Shown here: positions 12,549 to 26,636 of the stretch, one piece after another
Numbering within the stretch: the stretch's first letter is position 1
Layout: the number at the start of each line of letters is the position of its first letter
Source: Tetrahymena thermophila SB210
Lineage: Eukaryota > Ciliophora > Oligohymenophorea > Hymenostomatida > Tetrahymenidae
Assembly (NCBI RefSeq): GCF_000189635.1
Contig: NW_002476248.1
Location: 16,631 to 80,630, forward strand
Direction of reading: 5' to 3'
DNA: 64,000 bases
Position numbers and translations under genes: made by a program
The notes under the pieces: generated by a model
Told to the model about the DNA's origin: nothing
The model's database searches: none
Seen by the model: the letters and a program-made list of their open reading frames with translations, nothing else

Positions 12549-14902
12549 TCCACAGCTTTTTCTAATATTTAAATTAGATTTGGTTGATTAAATTCTAGTT
12601 TATTAGTTTGAATAGATATTTAAAAGATATTTTTTATGATAATTATTATAAACACTAAATTGCGATAGAGCTATTTCAAGCTTTTATTTGTTCTACAAGA
12701 TTTTATTATCAGGAATTATCTGTGTAAAGATATTTATTTGTTCACTAAATTGAAATAATCAATAGAAACAAATGATAGATCAGATTGAGAATAAATAAAA
12801 GTATTAATGTAATCCAAAAATCAAATATAGTTCATTGAATTCTTTATAATGATCACAAGCCACACAAGAAAAAGGATATATAAAAATTTCATAGTAAGCA
12901 CAAATTAAACCAAAATGCTAAGAACTAATTAATTATATGTGCTATGTTAATTTACCAATAGAATACTTAGATAGCAAAGATAATAATATTTTATATTTTA
13001 AATAGTAAAAAATAAATTTTTACTACTTAATACTTTTATATAAAAAACAAAATATATTAATATTTAATTAATTAGTTTGTTTCTTTATTAATATTGTCAA
13101 CAATTTTTAATATAGAAAATTAACTTATTTTATTTGTTTGCAGTTGTTTTAGGCAGCAACTTATAACTTGATTGAATTAAAACGATTAATTTATTAAATA
13201 TTTAAAATATAATTTAAAGAATTCTATTCTATTAAAAGTTGGCTATTGATTTTTCTTAGAATCATTAATCTTACAATGTATTTCAAATATTTAGGATCAA
13301 TTTTATTCAAAAATTTTTATGATCAGAATATCTCAGAACTGTAGTTTAAGATAAGAAAGATTATTGTTTCTACCAATACAAAAGAAATTTTCTAGCGAAA
13401 ATAAATAAATGGTTGAGTGTTTAAGAGAGTATTTTACAATTACAAATAATGAATGACTAAAAAACTAAATAAATTGAATCAATAAATCTTCTCCTTAAAT
13501 CGTAATTATATGGAATATAAAATAATATCCTTGAATTTTTTTGGATAAAATATTTATCAATAAATTAAAAAAAATCAATAAAATGGATAAAAATTATATT
13601 GATATTCATAAAAAAATATATTATTCTCAATCAAATCTCTGAAATTCAAATGTTTATTATCATAATTTAAATTTTATTACAAAAATTTTAAATCATTTAA
13701 GTTAGAATTATAAAATTTAAGGATTGTAATTGCAAATAAATCCATTAATTTATTTTAAATGTAGCTTTTGATTGGAAGATTAAATTTCTTAGCCTTTAAT
13801 TAAGACTGACAATTTTTAAATGCTTTTCTTTTTTGTGAATTTGAAAGAAATTTTGGGAAAATATTTTTATTATTATAAAATAAAATTGAATAGTCACATG
13901 AATAAAATAGATAAATAAATAAGCATAATTTTTAAATATTAAATTAATTTAACTAATTTAAATTTTACTTTTAAAATAAGTTATAAATTCCATAAAAAAT
14001 ATAAATAAAATATTAAAAATATTTTATAATTTAAGGTTTTTCTTTAAAAAAATGAAGAAATTAAAAAATATTTTAAAATTTAAAAGTAAATTGTTGTGCA
14101 GTTGTAATGAGAGTAATGTATTTTTTACCTTATTTTCAAATAATACTTTTATAGTAGATTTTCTCACTAAATTAATTCTAAAAATATTTTTTATTTAATT
14201 CATTCTGAAAGTTGAAAGTGAAATATTTGCAAAATATTATTTTAAATTAATATTAAAATTTATAAATTGAAGAACAATAAAAAAATATTTATTTTCATAT
14301 TTGATATTTAGAAATAAATGTTTATTTTTTGATAGATATTTAGAAATAAATATGTTTATTATTATGTTTTCAAATTAATATTAAAAAATATTTATTTTAA
14401 TTATGAGAAAAATTAGACATAAGTTAATGTTTAATCATAAGAAGGCTTATTTATGAGAATAATAATATAAAAAATTAAAGGTTCGTTCATATATCAAGCT
14501 ACCAAATTAAAACTCTTATTTGATCTTTTTATTAATTAAGGCAGGCTTTTAGATAAAAAAAAAATGAATTTTACATGATAATTTAATGCCTATATTGAGT
14601 TTTTTTAGATATTGATTTAATTAATATTTTTTTGAAGGGTTTTTAAAAACTAAAAAAAAGTGGTATTATTTCGATAAATTTTAGAAAGGCATTTAGAATA
14701 ATATCTATATATATTATCTTTTTAACAATTTATTCAATAAAAATAAATTTTAGTTACTTTAATATGTAAATAGATTATGTATTCTACATAAAAAATTTAA
14801 AAATTAAGTCATTAATAAAAAATGGGAACTTTGAATTCATTAAGATCCTCAATCAAGTATAAAATCTTATGGGATTGGTTGCTTAATAAATAAATCTTCA
14901 TT
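12549..14902. other. intergenic DNA, part of the duplicated unit
   Basis: No gene was found. From 12549 to about 14090 this is the upstream flank of TPR copy A and is recognisably similar to 22124-23670 upstream of copy B (for example the shared ttataatttaaggtttttctt segment). About 14090-14902 is the region downstream of copy B. The promoter must lie just above 12548 but no clear element was identified. Confidence 0.65.
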
Positions 14903-17900
14903 TCAGATTTTTTTATTTTGTTTCATCAATTTTATTCTATTTAGTGATCTCCTTTCTGTAGGATTAATTGAAAGAACTTTATTATAGAACTCAAGGGCTT
15001 TTTCATATTAGTCTTTTTTCTCGTAAACAAGCCCTGAATTGTAAAGAGATAACTCGTATTTAGGATTTATTTCAAGAGCTTTGTTGTATTGTTCAAGTGC
15101 TTAATCATACTTTCCTTGATCATAGTAAATAAGTCCTATGTTATTATATGCTATTTCATTATTAGGTTCAATTTCTAAAATCTTTTAAAAGTATTCAATG
15201 GCTTGCTCATAAGAAGCTTTTTCTGAATAAATGTTACCTAATTATATGTAAGAATTTACATACTTAGGATCTAATTCAATAGCCTTTTTATGACTAGAAA
15301 TAGCTTCATCGACCATACTTTTATCTTCATATACTCTACCTAATTCATAGTAAATATCAGCAGATTACGAAACTGAATTATAAAACTCTTTAGCTTCATC
15401 AGTCATTTTTTAATTTATATAGATAGTCATTAAAGCACTAATACAATCTAAATTATTGGGTTTATGTTCAATGGCTTTTTTGTAGCATTCAATTGCCTCT
15501 TCAAATTGTTCATTTTCTTCATAAACTAAACCGAGTTTATCATAAGCCTCAGAATACTTTGGATCGATTTCAATAGCTTTTTTTAAGCACTTTATGCATT
15601 CCTAATCCTTCATCTAATTATAATATTTAAAACCTTGATTGTAATAGTCTTCTGCAGTTTAAAGATCTTTCTTTTATTCATCGCCATCTTCATAATCATC
15701 ATCATAATCTTCTGGTTCTGATCCTTCATCTTCTTGAGCTTAATTATCAATTTTGTCTCCATTATTCTTTTTTATTAGGTTAATTCTATTAAGAGTTTTC
15801 TTATCTTTTGGGTTTATTTAAAGAACTTTTTTATAGCATTCAAGAGCTTTGTCAAAATCCTTTTTTTACTCATAAACTAAACCAGAGTTGTAATAGGAGA
15901 GGTCATAATTAGGGTCCAGTTCTAGAGCTTTATTGTAGTACTCGATTGCTTTGTCATCCATTTTCTACTTGTAATGTACAAGTCCTATATTATTATAAGC
16001 TACTGCTTTTTGAGGATTTATTTGTATTATTTTTTGGTAGCATTCGAGTGCTTAATCGTATTCTGCTTTACCTAAGTATAAATTACCTAGTTCGATGTAA
16101 GCATTGATATAAAGAGGATCTAGTTCTATAGCTTTTTAGAAGTAATCAATAGCTTCTTCGGTCATTTTACATTCTGAATAAATAGTTGCTAGTTCATAGT
16201 AAGTTTCTAAGTATTTAGGAATTTGATTGAAAAATTCCTTTGCTTCATTTTCCATATTTTTATCTTAGTATATTTTCACTAAACTACGAATGCATTCCAT
16301 TCCTTTTGGATTAACTTTAATTCCTTTTTAGTAAAATTCTATAGCCTCATCAAACTTTTTCTTTTTTGAGTAGACAAAACCTAACATTTCATAAGCTGCA
16401 TAATAGTTTGGATCTATTTCAATAGCTTTTTTTAGGCATTCTATTGATTTATCATCTTCCATTTGCATATAATAATGGAAAGCTTAGTTAAATTTTTCTT
16501 CTGCAGTTGATTTGTAGCTAGGACCAAATTTATCTTGCAAATCTTTGAGGAAATCAAATCCAGTATTTGAAGAATTATTCTTTTTCAAGAGAGCTATTTT
16601 TCTTGCAAGGGATCTAGATTCAGTAGGGTTGATTTCAAGTACTTTATTGTAACACTCAAGAGCTTTTTCTGTTTAATTTTTTCTTTCGTAAGCAAGTCCA
16701 GAGTTGTAAAGTGATAATTCATATTTCGGATTAATTTCTAAAGCTTTGTTAAATTATTCAAGAGCTTCATCATTCATATTTTAATCGAAATAAACTAGCC
16801 CTATATTATTATAGGCCACTGGTTTTTGAGGATCAATTTCTAATATTTTCTTATATGTTTCAAGTGCTTGGTCAAACATAGGTTTATCTAGATAAGCGTT
16901 ACCTAATTGAATGTAAGCATCGATATACTTTGAATCTAATTCTATTGCATTTTAGTAGCTTCCTATAGCTTCATCAAGCATATTTTAGTCTTAGTAAACC
17001 CTTCCCAAATGATAATGAGTTTCAGCGCATTTAGGCACATAGTCGTAGAACTCTTTAGCCTCGTTTATCATTTTACTATCCAAGTAATAATTCATCACTG
17101 CTTACATAGCAGCAAAACACTTAGGATTTACTTCTATTGCTTTTTTGTAAGATTAAATAGCTTCTTCATATTTTCTATTTTCCTTTAATACAAGGCCTAG
17201 TTTATCGTAAGCTTCAAAGTAGTTTGGATCTAATTCAATAGCTTTATTTAAGCACTTAATTGATTCATCATCATTCAATTCAGTGTAATATTTATACCCT
17301 TCTTCATAGTAATCTTTTGCGGTTTAAAGATTTATCTCCTACTACTCTTCTTTGTCAGTCTCTTAAGCTTATTTTCCACTCTTCTTCAGTACACTTATTC
17401 GGTTATATGAATTCTTATGAGCTGGATTGATTTCAAGAGCTTTATTATAGCACTCAAGAGCCTTATCTTTCTATTGTTTTTTTTCATAAACCAGCCCTGA
17501 ATTGTATATAGATAATACATATTTAGGGTCTATTTCTATAGCTTTATTGAATTACTCGAGTGCTTCGTCAAGCATGTTTTGTCTTAAGTATATAAGGCCT
17601 ATATTATTATACGCTACTGATTTTGTTGAGTCTATTTCTATTATTTTTTAATAACACTCCATGGCTTAATCGTATAACGGTTTATCTAAATAAGCGTTGC
17701 CTAATTAGATATAAGCATTAATATATTTAGAGTCTTACTCAAGTACTTTTTTATAGTAGACAATAGATTCATCAAGCATATTTTGATCTTAGTAAACTTT
17801 TGCTAATTTATAATAAGTATCAAGGTTTTTAGGAACTTATTCAGAGAATTCTTTAGCTTCTTTAATCATTTTTTTATCTAAATACATGTTCATCACAGTC

Positions 17901-20900
17901 TCCATAGCAGAATAAAATTTTGGGTTGAGTTCTAGTGCTTTTTTGTAGTGGATAATAGATTCGTCAAACATTTTTTTTACTTTATAAACTAAGCCAAGTT
18001 TATCATATGCTTCATAGAAATTTGGATCTAATTCTAATGCCTTTTTCAGACATTCTATGGCTTTATCATCATTCTATTATTGATAGTAGACTAAGCCTTC
18101 ATAATAATAATCGTCTGCTGTTGAAAGAACTTTCTTTTTATCATTTTTAAATAAATCTTTAAAAAGACTAAACTCTTTATCATCTTTTGAAGTTTGCTTG
18201 TTTTGTTAGATCACCTTTATTCTATTAAGAGATTTTTTTTCAGTGGGATTTATTTCTAATGTTTTATAAAAGAATTCAAGAGCTTTATCTTATTCTCCTT
18301 TTTTTTCATAAACCAATCCGCTGTTGAAAAGGGCTAATTCGTAATGAGGATCGACATCAAGAGCCTTTTTATAATATTCAAGCGCTGCATCATACAATCC
18401 TTACTTGTTATAGACAACTCCAACATTGTTATAAGCAACAGCTTTTTTAGGATCTATTTCTATTATTTTTTTATAGGAATCAAGAGCTAAATCAAATTGC
18501 AATTTGTCTAAATAAGAATTTCCTAAATAAATGTAGGAGTTAATATGACTAGGGTCTAATTATATTGCTTTTTTATAATTTACTATAGCGTCATCAAGCA
18601 TATTTTACTCTTCATATGTTCTTCCTAATTCATAATAAGCTTCAGTGCATTTTGGAACGAATTCGCAAAATTCCTAAGCTTCTTTAATCATTTTTTTGTC
18701 CAAATATAGATTCATCACAGCTTTCATAGCACTGAAGCATTTAGGATTGATTTCAATAGCTTTTTTGTAATTTTCAACTGCTTCATCAAATTTTTTATTA
18801 GTTTTGTGCAGTAGACCTAATTTTTCATATGCTTAAAAGTAATTTAGGTCCAATTCTAAGGCTTTTTTGTAACAGTTTATGGACTCTTCATCCTTCATTT
18901 AATTGTAATACTTAAATCCTTAATCAAGATAATCCTTGGCAGTTTCAAGTTTTTACTCTTACTCTTATTCTTTCTTTTTTAATATCTCCATTCTTGCTAA
19001 AGTTTTCTTTTCAGTTGGGTTTATAGCAAGTACTTGGTTATATAACTCAAGAGCTTTATCTTTTTAATTTTTCTTTTCATAAACCAAGCCTGAGTTGTAA
19101 ATAGATAGCTCATATTTTGGATTCACTTCAAGAGCTTTGTTGAAATATTCTAGTGCCTAATCATCGATATTTTATCTGAAATAGACAAGACCCATATTAT
19201 TGTAAGCAACTGCCTGTTTAGAATCTATATTTAAAATATTTTAGTAGCACTCAAGCGCCTTCTCATAATCAGGCTTGTTTAAGTAGAGACTTCCTAGCAA
19301 AATATGTGCATCAATGTCATTAGGGTCTAATTCAAGTACTTTCTTATAATTTGTAACTGATTCTTCAAACATATTTTGAGATTTGTACACGTCAGCAAAT
19401 TCATAGTAAGTATCTAAATTTTTGGGTACTTCATCATAGAAGGCTTTAGCTTCATCGATCATTTTTCTATCCAAGTAAATATTCATAACTGTCTTTATAA
19501 TATCTAAACAATGAGGGTTTATTTCTAAAACTTTTTTAAAGTTAACAATTGCTTAATCAAACATCTTTTTCTCTTTGTAAATAAGGCCTAATTTGTCATA
19601 GGCTTCATAATAGTTTGGATCTAGCTCAAGAGCTTTTTATAAGCATTCTATTGATTATTCATCCTTCAACTAAATATAATATTTATAGCCTTATTAATAA
19701 AATTCCTTTGCAGTTTTTGGAGTTTTATCTTCCTATTGATTTTTTTAATTTATTTAAAAAATTCTTACTTTTGCCTTTTTATCATTTGGTTTTATTTAAA
19801 GAACTTTTTAATAACACTCAAGTGCTTTATCGTTTTGTTTTTTTTATTCATACACAAGTCCAGTGTTGTAAATTGCTAATTCATAGTTTGGATTTATTTC
19901 TAAGGCTTTTTTAAGATTATCAAGAGCTTAGTCTAAAATTTTCCAATTATAATACATAAATCCAATACTATTAAATGTTTCAGCATTATTAGCATCAATT
20001 TCTTAAGCTTTAGAAAAGCATTCAAGAGCTTTTTCATTGATTCCTTTAGCAGAATAGATGCTACCCAATCCAAGATAGGGTTTTAAGCATTTAGGATCTA
20101 ACTCGATTGCTGCTAAATAGAAACGAATTGCCTCTTCCATCTGCTTGATTGCCTAATTAAGCAGTCCTAAGTTACAGAAAGCTTAAGTATATTTTGGATT
20201 AAGTTATATTGCCTTTTCATAGCATTCAATTAACTCAACTATTATTTCAGTTTAAATAAAAAGATCATCATCGAATGTGGATTTCAAATCGCTATCTTTG
20301 ACTTTATTATAACACTCAAAAGCTTCAGATTGCATATTCTTTTAAGAATAAACATTTCCTTGTCTGACAAAAGTGGCAATGAATTTTGGGTTCATCTCTT
20401 CAATTTTTTTGTAATATTCCAAGGCTTCTTCTAGCATATTTTTTGATTCATATATTGTTCCTAAGTTGTAGTAAGCGAGGTAATAACTTGAATCAAGCTA
20501 TAATATTTTTTTAAAGTAATCTAAGGCCTCATCAAACATATTTTATTACTAATAAACATCCCCTAAATTGTTTAGGGCATCTAGGTTATCCTCCTCTATT
20601 GCTAATATGCTTTAATAGCAAGCTATTGCTTCATCATAGCTTTTCTAAGTTGTTTTCAGTATTGCTAAACTAAAATATGATTTAATATGTTTTGGGTTTA
20701 TTTCTATTATTTTTTTATAGCATTCAATAGCTTCAGTAGTATTTCCTTTTAATTAATAAACTTCTGCACTTCTATAATAAGCATTCCAGCAATTTGGATC
20801 TATTTAAATAACTTTTTTAAAGCAGGCTTGAGCTTCATCAAACATTTTTTATTTAAAATAAATTACACCTAAGTTAATATGGGCATTAGTATACTGTGGA

Positions 20901-22123
20901 CTTAATTCAATAACTTTTTTATATGCCTTGACAGCTTCTTCATTCATATCTTTATTTTGATATAAAAAACCTAACTAAAAATAGTCATAATGACTCTTTG
21001 GATTTATTTAAATTATTTTTTTGAAGCATTCAATACCCTCGTCTGACAAATTCTACTTAACGCAAAGATCTCCCAAATTTGTCAAAGATTTAAGAAATTT
21101 AGGATTGATTTCTATTGATTTCTTGTAACTTTCAATAGCATTTTATATTAAATTTTATTTTGCATAAGCAAGCCCAGAGTTATGGTGGGCTTTGTAATAT
21201 AAAGGATTTACATCAAGTGCTTTTTTAAAATACTCAAGTGCTTCAGTTATCATATCTTTATGATAGTAGACGAGCCCTATGTTATTATAAGAATCAGAAC
21301 TTTTTGGATTAATTTCAATGGCTTTTTAAAAATAGGTAAGTGCCTCATTATCTTTTTATTCTTAATAATATAGTAACCCTAGGTTAAACTGAGCATTAAA
21401 ATAATTAGGATCTATTTCAATAGCTTTTTTAAAATACTTGATAGACTCCTCCTTCTTACTTATATTCTAGTAAATATACCCAAGCCTTTCATAAGCTTCT
21501 ACGCAATTCTAATCCATTTCTATAGCTTTTTTGAGATATTTGATAGAATCTTCAGTTTTATATTCAATATAATAGTTACGAGCTAGGCTGATATAAGCCT
21601 TAACATAATTAGGATCTATATTAAGTATGTTTTTATAGCAATCATACGCTTAATCGATCATTTTTTTGCTTTCGTAAGTAAATCCTAAGTTGTGATGAGC
21701 TTCTGTAAAATTTGGATCTATTTCAATAGCTTTTTTTAAGCAATCTATAGCTTTATCTGTAAGATTTTATTTCTTGTAAGCAAAACCTAATCTTTCATGA
21801 GCCTTCGCGCTTTTAGGGTCTATTTCTAGAGCTTTTTAAAGGCATACAACAGCTTCTTCAATCATTTTCTTTTGTAAATAATTTTCAGCTTTGCAGATGT
21901 AGGCATTTATATAGTTAGGATTTTTTTCCACTGCTTTATTAAGAAACTCGAGAGATTCATCAAGTTGTTTCTTTGATTGATAAATTAAGCCAAGATTATA
22001 GAGAGCTTCTACATTACTATAGTCTACTTCTAGAACCTTTTTGTAGCATTCAATAGCCTCATCAATCAAATTCTACTTTTAAAAATCAAGAGCTTTATTA
22101 AATAGAGTTTCAGTATCTTCCAT
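14903..22123 (-). CDS. giant tetratricopeptide-repeat protein, copy B
   Basis: A single frame of 2406 residues starting MEDTETLFNKALDFQKQNLI and ending at TGA. It is a close paralogue of the upstream copy, one codon shorter, with the same order of TPRs, linkers and acidic linker. Similarity is uneven. Parts of the N-terminal half differ at many positions, while about 18155-19458 appears identical to 8580-9883, and most of the C-terminal first ~800 bp is nearly identical. The role is inferred only from TPRs: protein-protein scaffold. Both copies keep an open frame over more than 7 kb, so both are probably functional. Confidence 0.93.
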
Positions 22124-24263
22124 CTCTTAGCTTTTTGTAATATTTAAATTAGATTTGGTTTACTATATCCTATTTTAATAATTTCAAAAGATATTTAAAA
22201 GGTAAAGTTTATGATAATTATTATAAACACTAAATTAGGATAGAGATATTTCAAGCTTTTAATTGTTCTAAAAACTTTTATTATCAGGAATTATCTGTAT
22301 AAAGATATTTATTTTTTGTTTGAATTGAAATAATCAATAGAAGCAAAAGATAGATCAGATTGAGAAATAAAACTATTAAATTTATTCCATAAATAAAATT
22401 TTGTTTAAAGAACTTTTGAAATGATGACAAGTAAGTAACACAAAAAAGGATAAAATAAGTTTCAAAGTATGCATAAATTAAACTTGCATGCTAGAAATAA
22501 TTATTTAAATGGGCTATGTTAATTACCAATAGAATACTTTACACGTATAGATTTATTTATTTATTTATTTTAGATTTTAAATAGTAAAATAAATATTTAT
22601 TTCATATTTCTTTTATATATAAAACAAATTAAATAAATAGATAGATAGATTATTAGTTTGTTTCTTTTTTTATATTGAATTTGTTAAATAAATCATTTAT
22701 TTTAGACTTTTAGCAGTCGTTTTAGACAGCAAGTTAAAATTTAAACTACGGTTTAAAGAATTCAATTCTATTTGAAGCTGACTGTTGCTTTGTTTTAGCC
22801 TCTTTAATCTTACTATACATTTCAAATTATAGGGATCAGTTTTGTTAAAAATTTTTATGATCATAATATTCAGAATTGTAGTATAAGATAAGCTATATTA
22901 TAGTTTCTATCAATACATAGGAATTTTTTATTTGCTAATATAATTAATTGGTTGAGTGTTTAAGATAATATATATTTTAAAATTACACACAATTAATGAT
23001 TAAAAAACTGAATAACTTGAATGAATAAATCTTATTCCTAATTGGTAATATAAATTTATATGGAATAAAAAATAATAATATCCTTGAATATTATTAAATA
23101 AAATATTTATAAATGTACTAAAGGAAAATCAATAAAATTGATAAAAATTATATTGATATTAATAAAAAAATATGTTATTTATTTTGAAGCCAATCTATGA
23201 AATTCAAATGTTTATTGTTGCCATTTAAATTTTACAACAAAAATTTTATTAAGTTAGAATTATAATTATTAAGGATTGTAATTGCAAGGAATAAACCCTT
23301 TAATTTATTTAAAATATAGATTTCGATTATAAAATTAAATTTCTAAGTCTTAAATTAAATTTTACACTTTTGAAATGTTTTTTTTGTGAATTTTAAAGAA
23401 ATTTTGGAAAAATATTTTAATTTTTAAAAAATAAAATTTAATAAACAAATTAATAAAATATATTAATAATTTCATATAATTATTTAAATATTTAGAATTA
23501 ATTTATTTGATTTTAATTTTACTTTTTAAAGTAAGTAAGTAAATAAATAAATAAATACATATCATGAAAGAATTTAAATAAAATATTTATAAATACTTTT
23601 ATAATTTAAGGTTTTTCTTCAAATAACTTAAGAAATTAAAAAATATTTTAAAATTTAAATGTAAATTTGGTCGACATATATTTAAATGACACTTTCACCT
23701 ATTCACTCGTAACGACACCAAATGCTAATATCTTTAAACGACACTGCTTTTTAATTAATTTAAGCGACAACTATATTTACCATTTTTAAGTAAGTATCTT
23801 TTAAAATAATTATGTACCTTATTTATTCATGGCGAGCTGAGAATTGGATTTTTGAATATTGGCAAATTTTCAAAAATTTTGTGAAGAGTTTTCAATAGAA
23901 GATGGATGGATGTTCTTTATTTGGTTATTGAATCTTTACATTATATTTATTATTGGTAGAAATAATTTATTTAAATTATATATTAAATAGTTAGTTAGGG
24001 ATGTCTTAATAATAATATGAGAAATTTACTTTTATAAGAAAATTAAATAATTAAAACCTAAGAATTCATTAAAACCATAAAAATAAATAAATAAAGAATG
24101 TAATTTAGTGAAAAAGAAATTAATCTCTAAATAGGACTTTTGATTATTGTAATAAATTAGTTGTTTTTGTATGCTATTATAAGTTAGTTAGTAGTAATAT
24201 TTAATTTAATTATTAGTAAAAATAAGTAGAAATAACAAATAGATTCTTTCCTAGTTTTTATAA
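22124..24263. other. intergenic DNA between divergent genes
   Basis: Upstream of both TPR copy B (minus) and the membrane-protein gene (plus). The left ~1.5 kb is the duplicated TPR 5' flank. About 23675-23780 has several unevenly spaced (a/c)gaca(c) motifs of unknown meaning. No RNA gene or coding exon was supported. Confidence 0.6.
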
Positions 24264-26636
24264 ATGTATTGCAAGCACTCGAAAGAGGTTGATAAATTTT
24301 TTTAAAAATTTGATATGTTCGGAGCAAGAATAAGCCTAAAATATAATAGTAATTCGACTCACTAAACTTGTTGGGGAGCTATTGTATCGCTGTCTATAAT
24401 TGCCTATTTATTGTACCAATTTCTACTTCAAGCAGAAAATTTATTGCAAGGCAAAAATTTTCAATTAGTTTATAGCGAGAACTCTGAAGAAGAGCCTAAA
24501 TAAGCAAAAATATCTGCTAGTGAATTTCCACTTGCATTGGGGATTAAGCAAAATGATTTTTCTAGTAGCTTTTTACAAAGAGAATCTTTCAATGTAGAAG
24601 GAATTCAATTTTCAATTTAGAGAGTATTAAATAATTAGACTAACTAATATGAGTTTTAGACTGTTTAAGAATCGTTTAGCTTGGAACCTTGCTCAGAAAG
24701 CAGCTTTTAAATATAGGAAATTGCAAGCGAAATTAAAAAGTATCCTCTAAATTATTTGTATTGTATACCATCAAATAGCAGTTATTCCTTGTAAGGATAA
24801 CCTGAGTCAAATACATATAAATTTTTAAAATTCAAAATCAGCTATTGCAAAAGTTAATTAAATTGCTCAGAATCTCTTTAAAATTAATAATAAACCTCTT
24901 TGTATACTATTTATGTAAATAGAATAATTGACGCTGATAGATTAGAAGATTAGTTATTACCAATGGTTCAAAGTATGTAATGGACTGCTTCAAGCGGAAC
25001 TAAAAGAATTGATTTAAGGTTTAAAAATGCTTATGTAAATTCTTAAATAGGAACACTTTTTTAGTCAATATAAAGTCAACAAAAATTGCTCTTCAGTTCA
25101 GATAAAGAGCTGATTACTGACTACAATAAAAACAATATGCTTTTTGAGCTAAATTTGTCTTTAGAAAACAATAAAGAATCAATATATAACATAAAATAAT
25201 AAACTCTAGTTTAATTCTTTTCATCAATAGGTGGTTTAGTGAACTGCTTCTATTTTATAGGACTCATTTTAGCTATGCCTGCTTCTAAATTTAGTTATAA
25301 TCAAAAACTTTTAAACAGTATTTTTAATTTCTAACTAGATTAAAATCAGCAAGAATCATCATAATAAGAATCACCACAAATCTACATTGACAATTAAAAA
25401 TCTTAAATTACAGAGAATAATACTAATACTAATAATAATAATAATACAGTCAATCATAGTAATAATAATAATAATCGCTCTATTTTGAAATAGAATTTTA
25501 AATTTAAGTTCAATCGCTCTCACACAATTTAAACTGCGTAAACAGCAAGAGACCCTTTGAACAGTAACATCACTCATAAAGCTTACAACAATAGTATTTT
25601 TAGAAAAAACAATTTACACAAAGAATCTGAAGATCAAAAGGATGAAGAACTTGGTGGTAGCAATAGTATAAGTCAAAAAATAGATATAAATTAGAATGAG
25701 ATTTAACTTGAAAATAAACAAAACAAAGAATAAACCACAGTGATAAATTAATATCAAACACTGAATGATTTTAGCACTTTGAATTTAAATGATATACAGC
25801 TATCTAGTTAAAAAAGGTAGGATAAATTAAATGATAGTTTTTGTTCTGCGCAGGAGAAAAAACATAAGATAGCTAATACTTCTTAGTTCTGTTAGAATTA
25901 AGATGGTTAAATTCCATTTAAATATATAAGGAGATGTGAAACACAAAAGCTAGAAGATTTAGCGTTTACTGATCATGATAAAAGAAATGAAGATGAATCT
26001 AAAAACATTGATGATAAATATAGCAATTGTCGGTAAAGAAGAGTGAGTCAACAGGTTTAAATTAACACTGATCATACTTAAAGTAAAACTATTAATTAAA
26101 GCAAGAACTAGAATTAAATAGCTCAAAATAAACAAAATTTAATCACATAAATGAGTCTCCTTAAGAACACAATAAAAATAAAAATTTAAGATTAACTTCT
26201 GAGCATATTTTGCAAGAAGAAAATCAAATCTCGAATGATAAATTATGGTATAGAGAAAATAAATGATTTTTTAGACATAAATATGTTCATTAAGACAATA
26301 GTAGAATTTCAGAAACTCAAAAGAATTCTCATGAACAAAGATTAATTAATTCTCTTTGAACTTATACCTCCTCCTCTTATACACGAACAGTAGTTTACTA
26401 ATAAAATTTCAGATGAAGAAAATGAGAAAGAATGCTATTCAGCATTTAATACAGGAATGGTTTTTGAAGATTACAGAACCTAAATTAAAAAAATGAAGGA
26501 TGCCTAAAGCTCCTACAATAGAATTTTTAAATCTTCAAATACCTAACATTCAAAACCCTCCTTTGTTGATAATCAAATTCTCTTATACATAGGTTAAAAT
26601 CTTAAAAAGCAATTTGATGAAAATACTTTTAGATGA
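24264..26636 (+). CDS. ciliate-type two-helix membrane protein with Q/N-rich tail
   Basis: One intron-free frame of 790 residues. Residues 1-30 contain FDMFGARISLKYNS, then THQTCWGA leading into a first membrane helix (about 37-57, IVSLSIIAYLLYQFLL). A large presumably extracellular part of ~260 residues follows, with scattered cysteines. A second helix (about 318-340, IGGLVNCFYFIGLILAMP) ends in PASKFSYNQKLLNSIFNF. The last ~445 residues are Asn/Gln/Ser-rich and likely cytosolic, with poly-Asn runs around 390-410. The layout (short N-terminal motif, helix, ectodomain, helix, long polar tail) is one I associate with large uncharacterised ciliate protein families; that is from memory, not a search. 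Function unknown; a surface or sensory role is only inference. Confidence 0.85.

Larger units (their letters stand above)
5325..23670 (-). repeat. tandem segmental duplication (unit ~9.6 kb)
   Basis: Corresponding positions differ by 9575 to 9578 bp across the two TPR genes. The similarity continues into the 5' flanks (12549-14090 against 22124-23670). Two head-to-tail copies are present. The gene pair and its upstream region were duplicated together. Confidence 0.9.

Noticed and set aside
25371-25577. Minus-strand frame within the membrane-protein gene
   Set aside because: Shadow of the poly-Asn and Gln-rich tail coding region on the plus strand.
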